Positions 1 to 8,363 of a stretch of DNA of 56,280 nt are shown piece after piece. A model generated the notes under the pieces. It searched no databases. It saw nothing but the letters and a program-made list of their open reading frames with translations, and was not told where the DNA came from. The translations under genes and the position numbers were made by a program. The DNA lies in assembly GCA_903888765.1 (NCBI GenBank), contig CAISVF010000087.1, positions 1 to 56,280 on the forward strand, in the 5' to 3' direction. Origin of the DNA: an uncultured Verrucomicrobia subdivision 3 bacterium. GTDB taxonomy: Bacteria > Verrucomicrobiota > Verrucomicrobiia > Limisphaerales > UBA11358. Each line of letters starts with the position of its first letter. The stretch's first letter is position 1.

Positions 1-1151
1 CCGTGCACAAAATTCTTTTCACCGACCGGGCCGATTTCGCCGTTGCAAAAAAAGCCGGAGAGAGCGGGCAGATTGAAATGCTTTTGCACCAATGCGGCAT
101 CGTGGCTCGGCTTGCCAAAAAGGTTTTTTCCCCGACCATTGCAACAAAACAGGCAGCCGCCGTAAATGGTGGCCCCCTCCAAATCCTGCCGGGCGCGCGC
201 CAGCAATTCGTTCATATCCTCGTCCGCTGTGGCGGCATCGCGACGCTGGAACTGAATGGTTTGGCCCATGCGCGGCAGCGCCCCGACGGCTAGCACGCCG
301 GAATTCGGGTCGCCACTGATCAGATTGCGAACCAGAAAATCCCCGCGATGAAACGTCTCCAAATACTCGTTCACCACCAGGCCAATGCATAAATTACCCT
401 GGGCACGACGTTGCTCCTCCGGGGTCAATTGCTGCACCGTTTCGGAAAGCACGGTGTAGGCGGGGCGATTGCCGATATGGCGGATGAGATTTTGTTCGAC
501 GCGCGTGAGCGGCCACGCCTCGCCAATGGGCGTGCATCCCTGCGAAATCACACCGGCCAGCGTCACCGCTCCGCCGACGGCAATGGCGACGCCACCATCT
601 TCGAACACCTCGCCATTGAGATAGACCTGCGCTCGCGGTTCCGGAAAAGCGCCGCTGGCGAGACCGCCGTAAACCGGCTGGGCCGGATAGCTCCGATTCC
701 ATGTTCGCAACCAGCCTTCCGCGTCGAAGTTGAACGTATCCAGGAAGGCAAGCCAGCTATTCACCGCTTCAGGTGCCACGCCGATGGTGGCTGGCCAATC
801 CATGGGATCGGCCGAGGCATTCACATCTTCCGGGGTCAAGCGAACGCCTTTTAATTGCGCTCCAGGCAGCGAATAGAGCGCCAGAACCAGACCGCCGGTA
901 CTTTCAATTTCCTCCGCATTGGCGACCAAGCCACTGCTCGAACAGCCGGCCAGCAGCGGAATCTGCGCGTGAACCCGGAGAATTTCCAAAACCTCCCCGG
1001 CGTGCTCGAAAAATTTAGGGGACAGGAATACCAGCCCCAGGGAAACGTCGGGCGCGCGCAGCCGGGCGCGCAGGCCGGCGGCCCAATTGCTCAAGCCGTC
1101 CTCGTCAAATCCGTGCGGCCAGTGGTCCGCGATGGAGAATTCACCGTTCAT
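1..1151 (-). CDS. FIST N/C-domain sensory protein (3' end cut by window edge)
   Basis: FIST proteins are signal-transduction proteins thought to bind small ligands, often amino acids. Reading the minus strand from the ATG at 1151 gives an uninterrupted frame of about 383 residues that leaves the window. The N-terminal half contains GCSSSG and a LVLALYSLPGA stretch typical of FIST_N. The C-terminal half contains SVLAVGALPRMGQT-like and IYGGCLFCCNGRG segments, followed by a GFFCNGEIGPVG segment, as in FIST_C. No membrane segment or attached output domain is visible. The start lies one base after the lysA stop (TGAAATG), so the two are almost certainly cotranscribed and translationally coupled. 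Only the last few residues should be missing compared with the family length of about 390-400. The link to lysA suggests, but does not prove, an amino-acid-related role. Confidence 0.85.
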   Translation of the reverse strand, partial: MNGEFSIADHWPHGFDEDGLSNWAAGLRARLRAPDVSLGLVFLSPKFFEHAGEVLEILRVHAQIPLLAGCSSSGLVANAEEIESTGGLVLALYSLPGAQLKGVRLTPEDVNASADPMDWPATIGVAPEAVNSWLAFLDTFNFDAEGWLRTWNRSYPAQPVYGGLASGAFPEPRAQVYLNGEVFEDGGVAIAVGGAVTLAGVISQGCTPIGEAWPLTRVEQNLIRHIGNRPAYTVLSETVQQLTPEEQRRAQGNLCIGLVVNEYLETFHRGDFLVRNLISGDPNSGVLAVGALPRMGQTIQFQRRDAATADEDMNELLARARQDLEGATIYGGCLFCCNGRGKNLFGKPSHDAALVQKHFNLPALSGFFCNGEIGPVGEKNFVH

Positions 1152-1152
1152 T

Positions 1153-2457
1153 TCACTTCAACCATGCCACAACTTTCTCGCCGGCCCAAATATCTTTTAC
1201 GGGCTGACGTTCGCGAACCAGGGCAAACTTCTTGCCGTTCACCAAAACTTCCGCTGCCAAAGGGCGCGTGTTGTAAGTGCTGGCCATGACAAATCCATAC
1301 GCACCGGCGCTCAAGAGCGCGAGGTGGTCGCCCTCGCCGACTTTGGGCAGGGGCCGGTCTTTGCAGAAATAATCGCCGGATTCACAGATGGGCCCGACGA
1401 CATCGGACGCCACGGCCTTGCCGCCGCCGGCTTTTTTAACAAGCGGGACAATCTCATGGTGCGCATCGTAAAACGCGGGACGGATGAGGTCGTTCATGGC
1501 GGCATCCACGATGACAAAATTCTTTTTGCCGGTGCGCTTGACGAATTCCACCCGCGTGAGGAGGACACCGGCGTTGCCGGAAATGAAGCGGCCGGGCTCC
1601 ATCAGAATTTTCAGGCCGAGCGGCTGGAGCAGCGGCAGAATGCGCGCGGCGTAGCTGGCCGGCGTGAGAATATTTTTGGCGGCGGGACTGTGCCACCAGG
1701 CCGGGCGGCCGCTCGCAAGCATGGGATCGTAGATGATGCCGAGACCGCCGCCGACGCTGAAAAATTCCAGCGCGTATTTGGTTTTCAATTTCTGGACCAG
1801 CGGCAAAACTTTTTTCACCGCCTGTTCAAACGGGGTGGTTTCCGTAATCTGGGAACCGATGTGCATCTGCACCCCGCGGAGGTGGAGATTTTTGAGGCGG
1901 GACGCGCGGGCATAAATGGCCTCGACCTGTTCAAAGGCGATGCCGAATTTGTTTTCGTAGGTGCCGGTGGTGATTTTGGCGTGGGTGTGCGCCTCGATGT
2001 TTGGATTGATGCGGACGGCGACGGGGGCGACTTTTTTCAGTCGGGCAGCGACGCGATTGATGCGCAGCAATTCCGGTTCGCTTTCGCAGTTGAAGGAATA
2101 GACCTGCTGGCGCAGGGCGAATTCAATCTCCTTTTCCGTCTTGCCCACGCCAGCGAAGACACATTGGCGCGGGTTGCCGCCGGCGGCGATGACGCGCTGC
2201 AACTCGCCGGCACTGACGATGTCAAAGCCGCTGCCGGCGTTGGCGAGCACGCGGAGAACGGCGAGGTTGGAGTTGGATTTGACGGCGAAGCAAATGAGAT
2301 GATCCACCGGAGCCATGGCGGTATCCAACTTCTGAAAATGATCGGTCAGCGTGTGCTGGGAATAGACGTAGAGCGGGGTGCCAAATTTTTTGGCCAGGGT
2401 GTTGAGCGCGACGCCCTCGCAATGGAGCTGGCCATCGGCAAAATGAAAATCATGCAT
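1153..2457 (-). CDS. lysA: Diaminopimelate decarboxylase
   Basis: This PLP enzyme converts meso-diaminopimelate to L-lysine and CO2, the last step of lysine synthesis, in the cytoplasm. The 434-residue protein has the fold-type III decarboxylase layout. The PLP lysine is K60 in CFAVKSNSN, followed by the GSGFDIVSAGEL helix, the GGGLGI phosphate-binding loop and EPGRFI. The CESGDYF motif near residue 345 supplies the active-site Cys at the dimer interface, and SAGAYGFVMASTYN lies near the C-terminus. Length is normal for the family. The ATG at 2457 gives the expected N-terminal strand (TPLYVYS). A FIST gene follows one base after the stop. Presence of lysA implies a DAP pathway, although murE is not in the cell-wall cluster further along. 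Confidence 0.95.
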   Translation of the reverse strand: MHDFHFADGQLHCEGVALNTLAKKFGTPLYVYSQHTLTDHFQKLDTAMAPVDHLICFAVKSNSNLAVLRVLANAGSGFDIVSAGELQRVIAAGGNPRQCVFAGVGKTEKEIEFALRQQVYSFNCESEPELLRINRVAARLKKVAPVAVRINPNIEAHTHAKITTGTYENKFGIAFEQVEAIYARASRLKNLHLRGVQMHIGSQITETTPFEQAVKKVLPLVQKLKTKYALEFFSVGGGLGIIYDPMLASGRPAWWHSPAAKNILTPASYAARILPLLQPLGLKILMEPGRFISGNAGVLLTRVEFVKRTGKKNFVIVDAAMNDLIRPAFYDAHHEIVPLVKKAGGGKAVASDVVGPICESGDYFCKDRPLPKVGEGDHLALLSAGAYGFVMASTYNTRPLAAEVLVNGKKFALVRERQPVKDIWAGEKVVAWLK

Positions 2458-2610
2458 GCAGCGCTGATATTAGGCAACCGGTGCGAAAATTCAAGGTTGA
2501 GGAATCGCGAATCAGCAGGGCGAGTTGTGACAGTATTTACAGGATGAACCGGATACAATGAGCAGAGATCCAGCGCCGCCGATGGAGGTTTGTGGAGGGA
2601 TGCTTGGCAG

Positions 2611-3306
2611 TCAGCGTTTTACGGCATCCAGCAGCGCTTTTACTCGCTCTGGATCCAATTCAGTGAAACTGCGACTGATGCCGGTGGCGACGAGGAAACA
2701 GTTGGCCAGATCAAGATAATCGGAAACATTTTCCGGGGTGATACCGCTGGCGATGGCGAGCGGGGCATCGCCGAGACCGCGCTTCATGGCGGCAATCTTC
2801 TCGCGCGATGCCGCTTGGCCGGTGCCCAGACCGCTGGTGGTCACCACGTCCAAGTAACGGGCGGCGACCCGGGCGGCTTGTTCCAGTTCGGTTACCTCCC
2901 GCTGGTATTTAAAGGCGACACCACCTAAATATACGCCGTTCCAATTGCGCGCCTGCCGGGCTTGCAGAAATTTCTCCGCTGCCGGCTGGGACCGGGAATT
3001 TTCGTCTATGCCGGCGTTGTCTGCCCAAATTCCAGAAATATTTGAGTCAATTTGTGAAACCACAGCTTCCGGCTCCAAGCCAAGGCAATTGACCCCGATC
3101 CACCAGCCGGGAAATTCCGCCACCACACCGCGTGCAATCGGCAACAGCTCCGGCCAGCGGATGAAATGATTGATCAGGAAAACGCCATTGCAACCGGCAT
3201 TCTTTGCAATGGCCACGTTCGACAGGGCCTGGTCAAGGGTTTCGACATGAATCACCGGCAACACCACATGAGTTGCCCCGGGAAAGTGATCTTTAAATCG
3301 TTGCAC
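2611..3306 (-). CDS. BtpA/SgcQ-family TIM-barrel protein
   Basis: The 231-residue protein has no signal peptide or membrane segment and reads as a compact TIM barrel. The closest match by eye is the BtpA family, named for a cyanobacterial photosystem I biogenesis factor but widespread in non-phototrophs with unknown chemistry. Support comes from the C-terminal half: DVVTTSGLGTGQAAS, then PLAIASGITPENVSDYL and a final LVATGIS strand, which match the family's phosphate-binding end. The N-terminal strand VVLPVIHVETLDQAL fits the family's VIGVVHL-type start. It lies upstream of lysA on the same strand with about 150 bp between, so it could be the first gene of a three-gene transcript. The substrate is unknown. 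Confidence 0.7.
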   Translation of the reverse strand: MQRFKDHFPGATHVVLPVIHVETLDQALSNVAIAKNAGCNGVFLINHFIRWPELLPIARGVVAEFPGWWIGVNCLGLEPEAVVSQIDSNISGIWADNAGIDENSRSQPAAEKFLQARQARNWNGVYLGGVAFKYQREVTELEQAARVAARYLDVVTTSGLGTGQAASREKIAAMKRGLGDAPLAIASGITPENVSDYLDLANCFLVATGISRSFTELDPERVKALLDAVKR

Positions 3307-3450
3307 AGGCGCAAAATACTGCGGCAGGCGCAGAATGCAAACGGAGTGTGCTTACAAAACGCATTTTTTCAAAAGCCGGACTTGACGGTAACACTGCCAT
3401 GCTTTTGCGCGGATATCGGTCATTTAAGCCGGCCCACATGATGGCATCTG

Positions 3451-3567
3451 GCGGGAAGTGGAACGTCAGGCTGCTTTTTTTGTCAGCGAAGCGGGTGGTG
3501 TTTGCAAGGTGGCTTTGCCCGTGCGAAAGCGGTGTCGCGGCTGCGCCTTGCCACCGCAGTCCATGAC
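3451..3567 (+). repeat. Dispersed ~115 bp repeat, copy 1
   Basis: First of three same-orientation copies in this window. The copy starts at GCGGGAAGTGGAACGTC and ends at CCATGAC. It shares AGCGAAGCGGGTGG and GCGAAAGCGGTGT with the other copies. The 3' half can fold through an imperfect palindrome with GCGGTG paired to CACCGC. It is non-coding and lies upstream of a RAYT transposase gene, the arrangement expected of REP-like elements. Confidence 0.85.
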
Positions 3568-3682
3568 CTTGCGGGGTTGGCGATGCTGTAAAAAAATCGG
3601 GTGGTTTTTGGTTGGGCGGAGTTTAAGACTCGGTGCAATATTGCGAAGATCATCGGTGAATCCGTAGGCTGCGTGGAGTGCG

Positions 3683-3797
3683 GCGGGAAGTGGAACGTCA
3701 GGCCGCTTTTGTGTCAGCGAAGCGGGTGGTGTTTGCAAGGTGGCTTGCACGCGCGAAAGCGGTGTTGGCGCTATCGCTCTGCACCGCAGTTCATGAC
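3683..3797 (+). repeat. Dispersed ~115 bp repeat, copy 2 (abuts the transposase stop)
   Basis: Second copy, very similar to the one at 3451-3567 except for a few substitutions in the middle. It keeps the GCGGTG/CACCGC palindrome arms. It ends one base before the stop codon of the RAYT gene (TTA at 3799-3801 on the plus strand), so repeat and transposase gene are directly joined. Confidence 0.85.
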
Positions 3798-3798
3798 G

Positions 3799-4368
3799 TT
3801 ACCAGTCCGGCGATGGTGCAAAATCATCTGGCGCTTTGATCTGACTGGTCTTGAATTTGTAAATGGTCTTGATTTGGGCGGGCGTGGCGGTGCGTTCAAA
3901 CCAGCGGGCGGAACTCCACGGATACAGGTTGGCCACCGGCACAAGGCCGTGCTTTACCGGATTTTGATGTGTGTAGTTGAGGCGGGCGAGATAGGATTTT
4001 TCGTAGGTCAGTCGCGTCTCGCGGTAGTTGTGCCAGACCTTCCGGGCGGGAGCGGAATCAAGTTGATTGACCCACTTGGCGGTTTTCTCGTGCAACAAGC
4101 TGAGCATTCGCGACAAATTTTCCGCTGTGTCCGCATCCGCCGGGGAGTGGCCAACAAAGTGATAGTGGTTCGAGAATACCGCCCAAGCTTCGAGTCGCCA
4201 GCCGAAATCGGCGGTAACTCGCAATAGCCCCCGATGCAAAACTGCCAGCCGTGCCTTGCCGGAAAAGTGGTGCACGCTCTGGTAAGTGCTGGCCGTGACA
4301 AAATAAGTTCCGCGAACACATAGGCGATGCTCCGGCGCGTGCGGCCACGAAGTTATGTCAGCAGCCAT
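3799..4368 (-). CDS. REP-associated tyrosine transposase (RAYT, Y1_Tnp/HUH family)
   Basis: The 189-residue protein belongs to the Y1 HUH single-strand transposases. The HUH motif is visible as NHYH (H68-Y69-H70) after a hydrophobic strand. The likely nucleophile is Y132 in NYTHQNPVKHGLV, which matches the family's YxxxNPVxxGL pattern. The RAYT-typical N-terminal RGTYFVTAST (a YHVT-like strand) is also present. Length is typical (150-200 residues), with no frameshift, so it may be active. Two copies of a ~115 bp palindromic repeat lie on its 3' side (one touching the stop codon) and one on its 5' side. Such enzymes act as domesticated movers of REP elements. Function is inferred from motifs and context. 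Confidence 0.88.
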   Translation of the reverse strand: MAADITSWPHAPEHRLCVRGTYFVTASTYQSVHHFSGKARLAVLHRGLLRVTADFGWRLEAWAVFSNHYHFVGHSPADADTAENLSRMLSLLHEKTAKWVNQLDSAPARKVWHNYRETRLTYEKSYLARLNYTHQNPVKHGLVPVANLYPWSSARWFERTATPAQIKTIYKFKTSQIKAPDDFAPSPDW

Positions 4369-4459
4369 GTGAAGAATGTGGAGAATTTAGGTGGTGATGG
4401 CAAGCCACGCGACTACGAAGAATTTGTGTGGCCCAGACTGGCGTGTGTCAGGGAATGCG

Positions 4460-4574
4460 GCGGGAGGTGGGAGCACGCGGCTTTTGTGTGCACGGAGCGG
4501 GTGGTATTTTCAAGGGGGCTTTGCCCGTGCGAAAGCGGTGTCGGCGCTGCCGCTCTGCCTTCGCAGTCCATGAC
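4460..4574 (+). repeat. Dispersed ~115 bp repeat, copy 3
   Basis: Third and most diverged copy, in the same orientation as the other two, about 90 bp upstream of the transposase start and about 90 bp before metG. It has GCGGGAGGTGGGAGCACG at its start, GAGCGGGTGGTATTTTCAAG in the middle and CAGTCCATGAC at its end. Its palindrome uses AGCGG/CCGCT arms because the terminal CACCGC has become CTTCGC. Confidence 0.8.
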
Positions 4575-4666
4575 CCGCGACGTGCTCGGGTCGCAGGTTG
4601 ATGGCTGGCACGTTGGCACGGCGTCATTGCCTTTGCGGCGTTTGTCCGGCACATTATCGGTTCACG

Positions 4667-6172
4667 ATGAGTAAACGGTTTTACATCACCACGGCGATCA
4701 ATTACGTCAATGGCCAGCCGCATCTGGGGCATGGCTACGAAGCCATCATTGCGGACGTTATCGCCCGGGCGCGTCGCAGCATGGGCCAGGAGGTTTTCTT
4801 TCTTACCGGTCTCGACGAGCACGGCCAGAAGGTTCAGCAAGCGGCGCTGGCCGAGAAGAAATATCCCCAGGAATATTGCGATGAGCTGGCCAGGGACTGG
4901 CAGGCATTCGCGCAGAAGCTGGAGCTGACGAACGACGATTTTGTGCGCACCACGCAGCCGCGGCACAAGGAGTTTGTGCAGGCCACGCTGGCGAAACTGC
5001 ACGCCGCCGGGCATTTCTACAAGGCGAGTTACACCGGTTTTTATTCGACCCGAGAGGAAACCTTCCTCACGGAAAAAGACCGTCTGCCGGACGGCACATT
5101 TGACGCCAGCTACGGCGAGGTGCTGGAACTGAAGGAGGACAATTATTACTTCCGGCTCGGGGCGCATCAGCAATGGCTGATTGATACCATTGAGGCGAAT
5201 CCAGATTTCATCGCACCCTCGTATCGCCGCAATGAAGTGCTGGGCTTCCTCAAAAACAACACGCTGGAGGATTTGTGCATCTCGCGTCCGCTGGCGCGGC
5301 TGAACTGGGGTATTCCGCTGCCGTTCGATCCGGAGTTTGTGACGTATGTCTGGTTTGATGCGCTGGTGAACTACGCCAGCATGGCCGCCGCGCACGCTCC
5401 GCTGAACCTCTGGCCAGCGGATATTCACGTCATCGGCAAGGACATTGTAAAGTTTCATGCGGTTTATTGGCCGATCATGCTCAAAGCCATGGGTTTGCCA
5501 TTGCCAAAACAAATCCTGGTTCACGGCTGGTGGCAGAAGGACGGCGCAAAAATCAGTAAAAGCACCGGCAACATCATTGACCCTATTGCCGTCATCAATG
5601 AATGGGGGCTGGATGCTTTTCGCTTTTATGTGCTGCGGGAACTGGACATCGGGCCGGACGGCAACTGGACGGACGCCGGGTTCCGCTCCCGCTACCAGGC
5701 AGAGCTGGCGAATGGGCTGGGCAATCTCGTGAACCGCTCGCTTTCGATGCTGAAACGCTATCGCGCTGGCGTGGTGCCCGCTCGTTCCCATGAACTGGCG
5801 GCGGATGCCGCGAAGGCGGCCGATGAAACCCGTGCCTTGCTTAAGCAAAATCAATTGCAAGCTGCGCTGCAAAGCATCTGGGGGCTAGTCACCCGGGCTA
5901 ATCAATATGTGGATCAAACGGCACCGTTCAAACTGGCCAAAGACCCGGCACAAGCGCAGCGTCTGGATGAAGTTTTATATAATCTGGCCGAGACCTGCCG
6001 CATTCTGGCGGTGCTGCTGAACCCATTTCTGCCCGGCACGGCGCAGAAGATATACGGGCAGTTGGGCCTGACAGATTTGCCTGACAAACTGGCTGCGGCA
6101 GCCTGGGGCGGCCTGACGGCGGGGCACACGATTGGTGAGCCAGCCCCGCTGTTTCCGCGCAAGGACGTTTGA
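4667..6172 (+). CDS. metG: Methionyl-tRNA synthetase (short form)
   Basis: This class I aminoacyl-tRNA synthetase charges tRNA-Met and is essential in the cytoplasm. The HIGH motif appears as HLGH (residues 19-22) within NGQPHLGHGYEAI, and the KMSKS motif as KISKS near residue 296. The Met-pocket and CP-domain regions are normal (FFLTGLDEHGQKV). The knuckle region reads FYSTREETFL and lacks the cysteines of zinc-binding forms. There is no C-terminal dimerisation (Arc1p-like) domain; 501 residues is the usual length for this short form. An in-frame upstream start at 4598 exists, but the ATG at 4667 begins MSKRFYITTAINYVNG, as in the family, so it is preferred. The gene sits just downstream of a repeat/transposase cluster. 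Confidence 0.96.
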   Translation: MSKRFYITTAINYVNGQPHLGHGYEAIIADVIARARRSMGQEVFFLTGLDEHGQKVQQAALAEKKYPQEYCDELARDWQAFAQKLELTNDDFVRTTQPRHKEFVQATLAKLHAAGHFYKASYTGFYSTREETFLTEKDRLPDGTFDASYGEVLELKEDNYYFRLGAHQQWLIDTIEANPDFIAPSYRRNEVLGFLKNNTLEDLCISRPLARLNWGIPLPFDPEFVTYVWFDALVNYASMAAAHAPLNLWPADIHVIGKDIVKFHAVYWPIMLKAMGLPLPKQILVHGWWQKDGAKISKSTGNIIDPIAVINEWGLDAFRFYVLRELDIGPDGNWTDAGFRSRYQAELANGLGNLVNRSLSMLKRYRAGVVPARSHELAADAAKAADETRALLKQNQLQAALQSIWGLVTRANQYVDQTAPFKLAKDPAQAQRLDEVLYNLAETCRILAVLLNPFLPGTAQKIYGQLGLTDLPDKLAAAAWGGLTAGHTIGEPAPLFPRKDV

Positions 6173-6175
6173 ACT

Positions 6176-7960
6176 GTGACTGCGCTGCGGCAAATCGTTT
6201 TGATTTGTTTGGCCACCAGCAGTATAGCCGCCCAGACACTTGACGTGCCTCCCCGCGCCATTCACGCAGTGCGCGGCAGTGAGTTTATTCAAAAAATCCA
6301 GGCGCTGGATTGGCCGCAGCGGGACCAGTTGGTGCTGGAGGAAGTGCTGGCTGGGAACATTCCGGATTTTCAACGGAAACTTTGTCCGGTTACGGTTACC
6401 AATGTTGCCCAAGGCCAAACCAATCGGGCCACATTTTTTGCCATGCCCGATTACGTGGCCATTGGTTCGGAGGCCGATTATTTCCTCGCGCCCGTATCGC
6501 CGGCAACAGCCCAGCGCATAGCCGACCGCTTAAATTGCTTATTGCCGACCCGCAGAATGGTGGATGCCATTTACGCCAGTGCCGAAGTGAAACTGGTGCC
6601 AGCGCCGATACCGCCCAGCAAGGCGATGACGACGGTGCCGGTTTTTGCGCAGCACAATGCCACCGTTTGCGCGCAACGCCAGGCGCTGGCGCAGGTACAT
6701 CCGCCGGGCGCACTGACGGCCGGACATAAAAAGGATGTGGTGATTTCGCCCAGATTGGCGAGCGTGACCCGCAAGGTGGCGATTTATGGCTGGCACCAGA
6801 CGAATGGCATGGCCATCCAACCCCTATACCTTGGTCATATGGACACGTGGGTGGATTATAGCCAGTGTGTCCGGCTGATTTCACAAATCATGCTGGTGAA
6901 CGGCGGGGAAAAAAAGGTGGCCGAAGTGCTGGCCGATCCCAAACTATGCGGGCTTATTAGCGATGAGGGGATTATTGCGGACCCGCGTTATGCCACCAAT
7001 GCGGCGACGCCACGGAGTAGCGTAAATAAAATTGCCGCACCAACAAACGCACCTGTGTTTTTCAGGAGTTCTCATTTTAACGAAATGATTGGGGTCATCC
7101 AAGGGTCAGAGGATGTGCGCATCCTCATCAACCAGCCCGAATCACGACCCACCAATCAACCGGTGCTCCTGATTTATTACGCGCTGCCCAACGGCAATAC
7201 GATTGAGCAAACCATGGGCAGATCCATAAAGCCGGGCGAGGACTGGCACTTTGACATTCAGCACATTGGGGCCCAAACGCGCTGGCTGCGCCAGGTCATC
7301 ACAAACCGGACGCTGGTGGTGGCCTATCTGGAAGCAGGTCAAAAAAGCTGGCCGGCATGGCGCAAGGCGCATGGGGATCATGCCATCGTGGACGTGATGA
7401 ACAGCGTGCGCCGCCTTTGTTCGGCAAGCCAAACCGAGGTGGTGCTGGCCAGTCACAGCGGGGGGGGGAGTTTGATTTTCGGATATTTGAATGCCGTGGC
7501 GGCAATCCCGAACGAGGTGAAGCGCATCGCGTTTCTCGACAGTAATTACGGCTACGATGCGAAATTGCATGCGAACAAACTCAAAGACTGGCTGGGAGCT
7601 TCGAGCGAACATGGCCTGTGCGTGCTAGCGTATCAGGACTACGTTGCGCTGCTCAATGGGAAGACATTTGTCAGCGAGGCCGGCGGAACCTGGGGACGCA
7701 GCCGGGCCATGCTTAGCGACCTCGGCGCAGCCTTTCCGTTTGCGGGCCAGACGAATGGCGAATTGGAGGGGTTTTCCGCGTTGAACGGCCGGATTCAATT
7801 TCTGCTCAAGGAAAATCCAACCCGGAAAATTTTTCATACAGTGCAAGTGGAGCGTAATGGTTTTATTCACGCGCTGCTGGCGGGCAGCCTGATGGAAAGC
7901 AGGGGGTACGAATATTTGGGGGAGAGAGTTTATTCTCAATGGATTCAAGAGAACCAGTAG
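6176..7960 (+). CDS. Secreted two-domain protein: unknown N-terminal domain + alpha/beta hydrolase-like domain
   Basis: The GTG start at 6176, three bases after metG, has an AAGGA element about 10 bases upstream. The 594-residue product starts with a signal-like segment (residues 1-19, ending SIAAQ). Residues about 40-270 form a domain I cannot name. It contains LLPTRRMVDAIYA, GHKKDVVISPRL, VAIYGWHQTNG and IQPLYLGHMDTWVDYS, a pattern rich in His and Asp that may bind metal. Residues about 295-590 look like an alpha/beta hydrolase. The nucleophile elbow is SHSGGGS (Ser428), and GFIHALL lies near the end as a candidate catalytic His. A run of nine Gs (7460-7468) encodes the glycines just after Ser428. 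Signal, elbow and two-domain layout are visible; the enzymatic role is inference. Confidence 0.6.
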   Translation: MTALRQIVLICLATSSIAAQTLDVPPRAIHAVRGSEFIQKIQALDWPQRDQLVLEEVLAGNIPDFQRKLCPVTVTNVAQGQTNRATFFAMPDYVAIGSEADYFLAPVSPATAQRIADRLNCLLPTRRMVDAIYASAEVKLVPAPIPPSKAMTTVPVFAQHNATVCAQRQALAQVHPPGALTAGHKKDVVISPRLASVTRKVAIYGWHQTNGMAIQPLYLGHMDTWVDYSQCVRLISQIMLVNGGEKKVAEVLADPKLCGLISDEGIIADPRYATNAATPRSSVNKIAAPTNAPVFFRSSHFNEMIGVIQGSEDVRILINQPESRPTNQPVLLIYYALPNGNTIEQTMGRSIKPGEDWHFDIQHIGAQTRWLRQVITNRTLVVAYLEAGQKSWPAWRKAHGDHAIVDVMNSVRRLCSASQTEVVLASHSGGGSLIFGYLNAVAAIPNEVKRIAFLDSNYGYDAKLHANKLKDWLGASSEHGLCVLAYQDYVALLNGKTFVSEAGGTWGRSRAMLSDLGAAFPFAGQTNGELEGFSALNGRIQFLLKENPTRKIFHTVQVERNGFIHALLAGSLMESRGYEYLGERVYSQWIQENQ

Positions 7961-8138
7961 CCGGCCGGAAGCGTGTGTTTTTGAAACCCGAGCCTTTTTG
8001 CATTTTGGCGGAAGGTTCATCTTTTTTCAGCGCCGAGGTGCGGCAGGTTTTATCCACTGCGCAGGCCGGCTACGACGGAGCTTTCCTGTTTTGAGGTTTG
8101 GCAGACTACCGAGCTATACTCCGCAATTGAATTTGAAA

Positions 8139-8262
8139 AACCACGGATGGACACCGATGGACACGGACGAAAATGGGTTGCAGGTCATTCACTCATCGGT
8201 TGAAGCGAAGCCAATCTTCGAACGCCTTTATTATCCGTGACAATCTATGTGCATCCGTGGTT
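8139..8262. repeat. Short element bounded by an 11-bp inverted repeat (AACCACGGATG)
   Basis: AACCACGGATG at 8139-8149 is matched by its exact reverse complement at 8252-8262. Just inside the left arm the sequence repeats GGATGGACACCGATGGACACGGACG. The element is about 124 bp, non-coding, and lies between two convergent genes. This looks like a small palindromic or MITE-like repeat. Similar CACGGATGGACACGGATG strings are, from memory, common in intergenic DNA of related bacteria. Nothing else is seen in the 7961-8363 gap. Confidence 0.55.
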
Positions 8263-8363
8263 GAACTGCGGTTGCCAGCACCAAGATGTCAGCCCAACAG
8301 GCTTCCAAAAAAAGTGACCAAACTTTTCAAAAATGGTTGAACTTTTTTCCAAAGGATTCGGCC

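Noticed and set aside
1087-2547. 486-codon open frame on the plus strand
   Set aside because: Exact antisense of lysA; product is Gly/Asp/Phe-rich without motifs, typical of a GC-rich shadow frame.
3451-4574. Possible CRISPR array
   Set aside because: Three repeats of ~115 bp with unequal, gene-containing gaps; too long and irregular, no cas genes.
4448-5872. 474-codon frame on the minus strand
   Set aside because: Antisense of metG, whose HIGH and KISKS motifs are clear.
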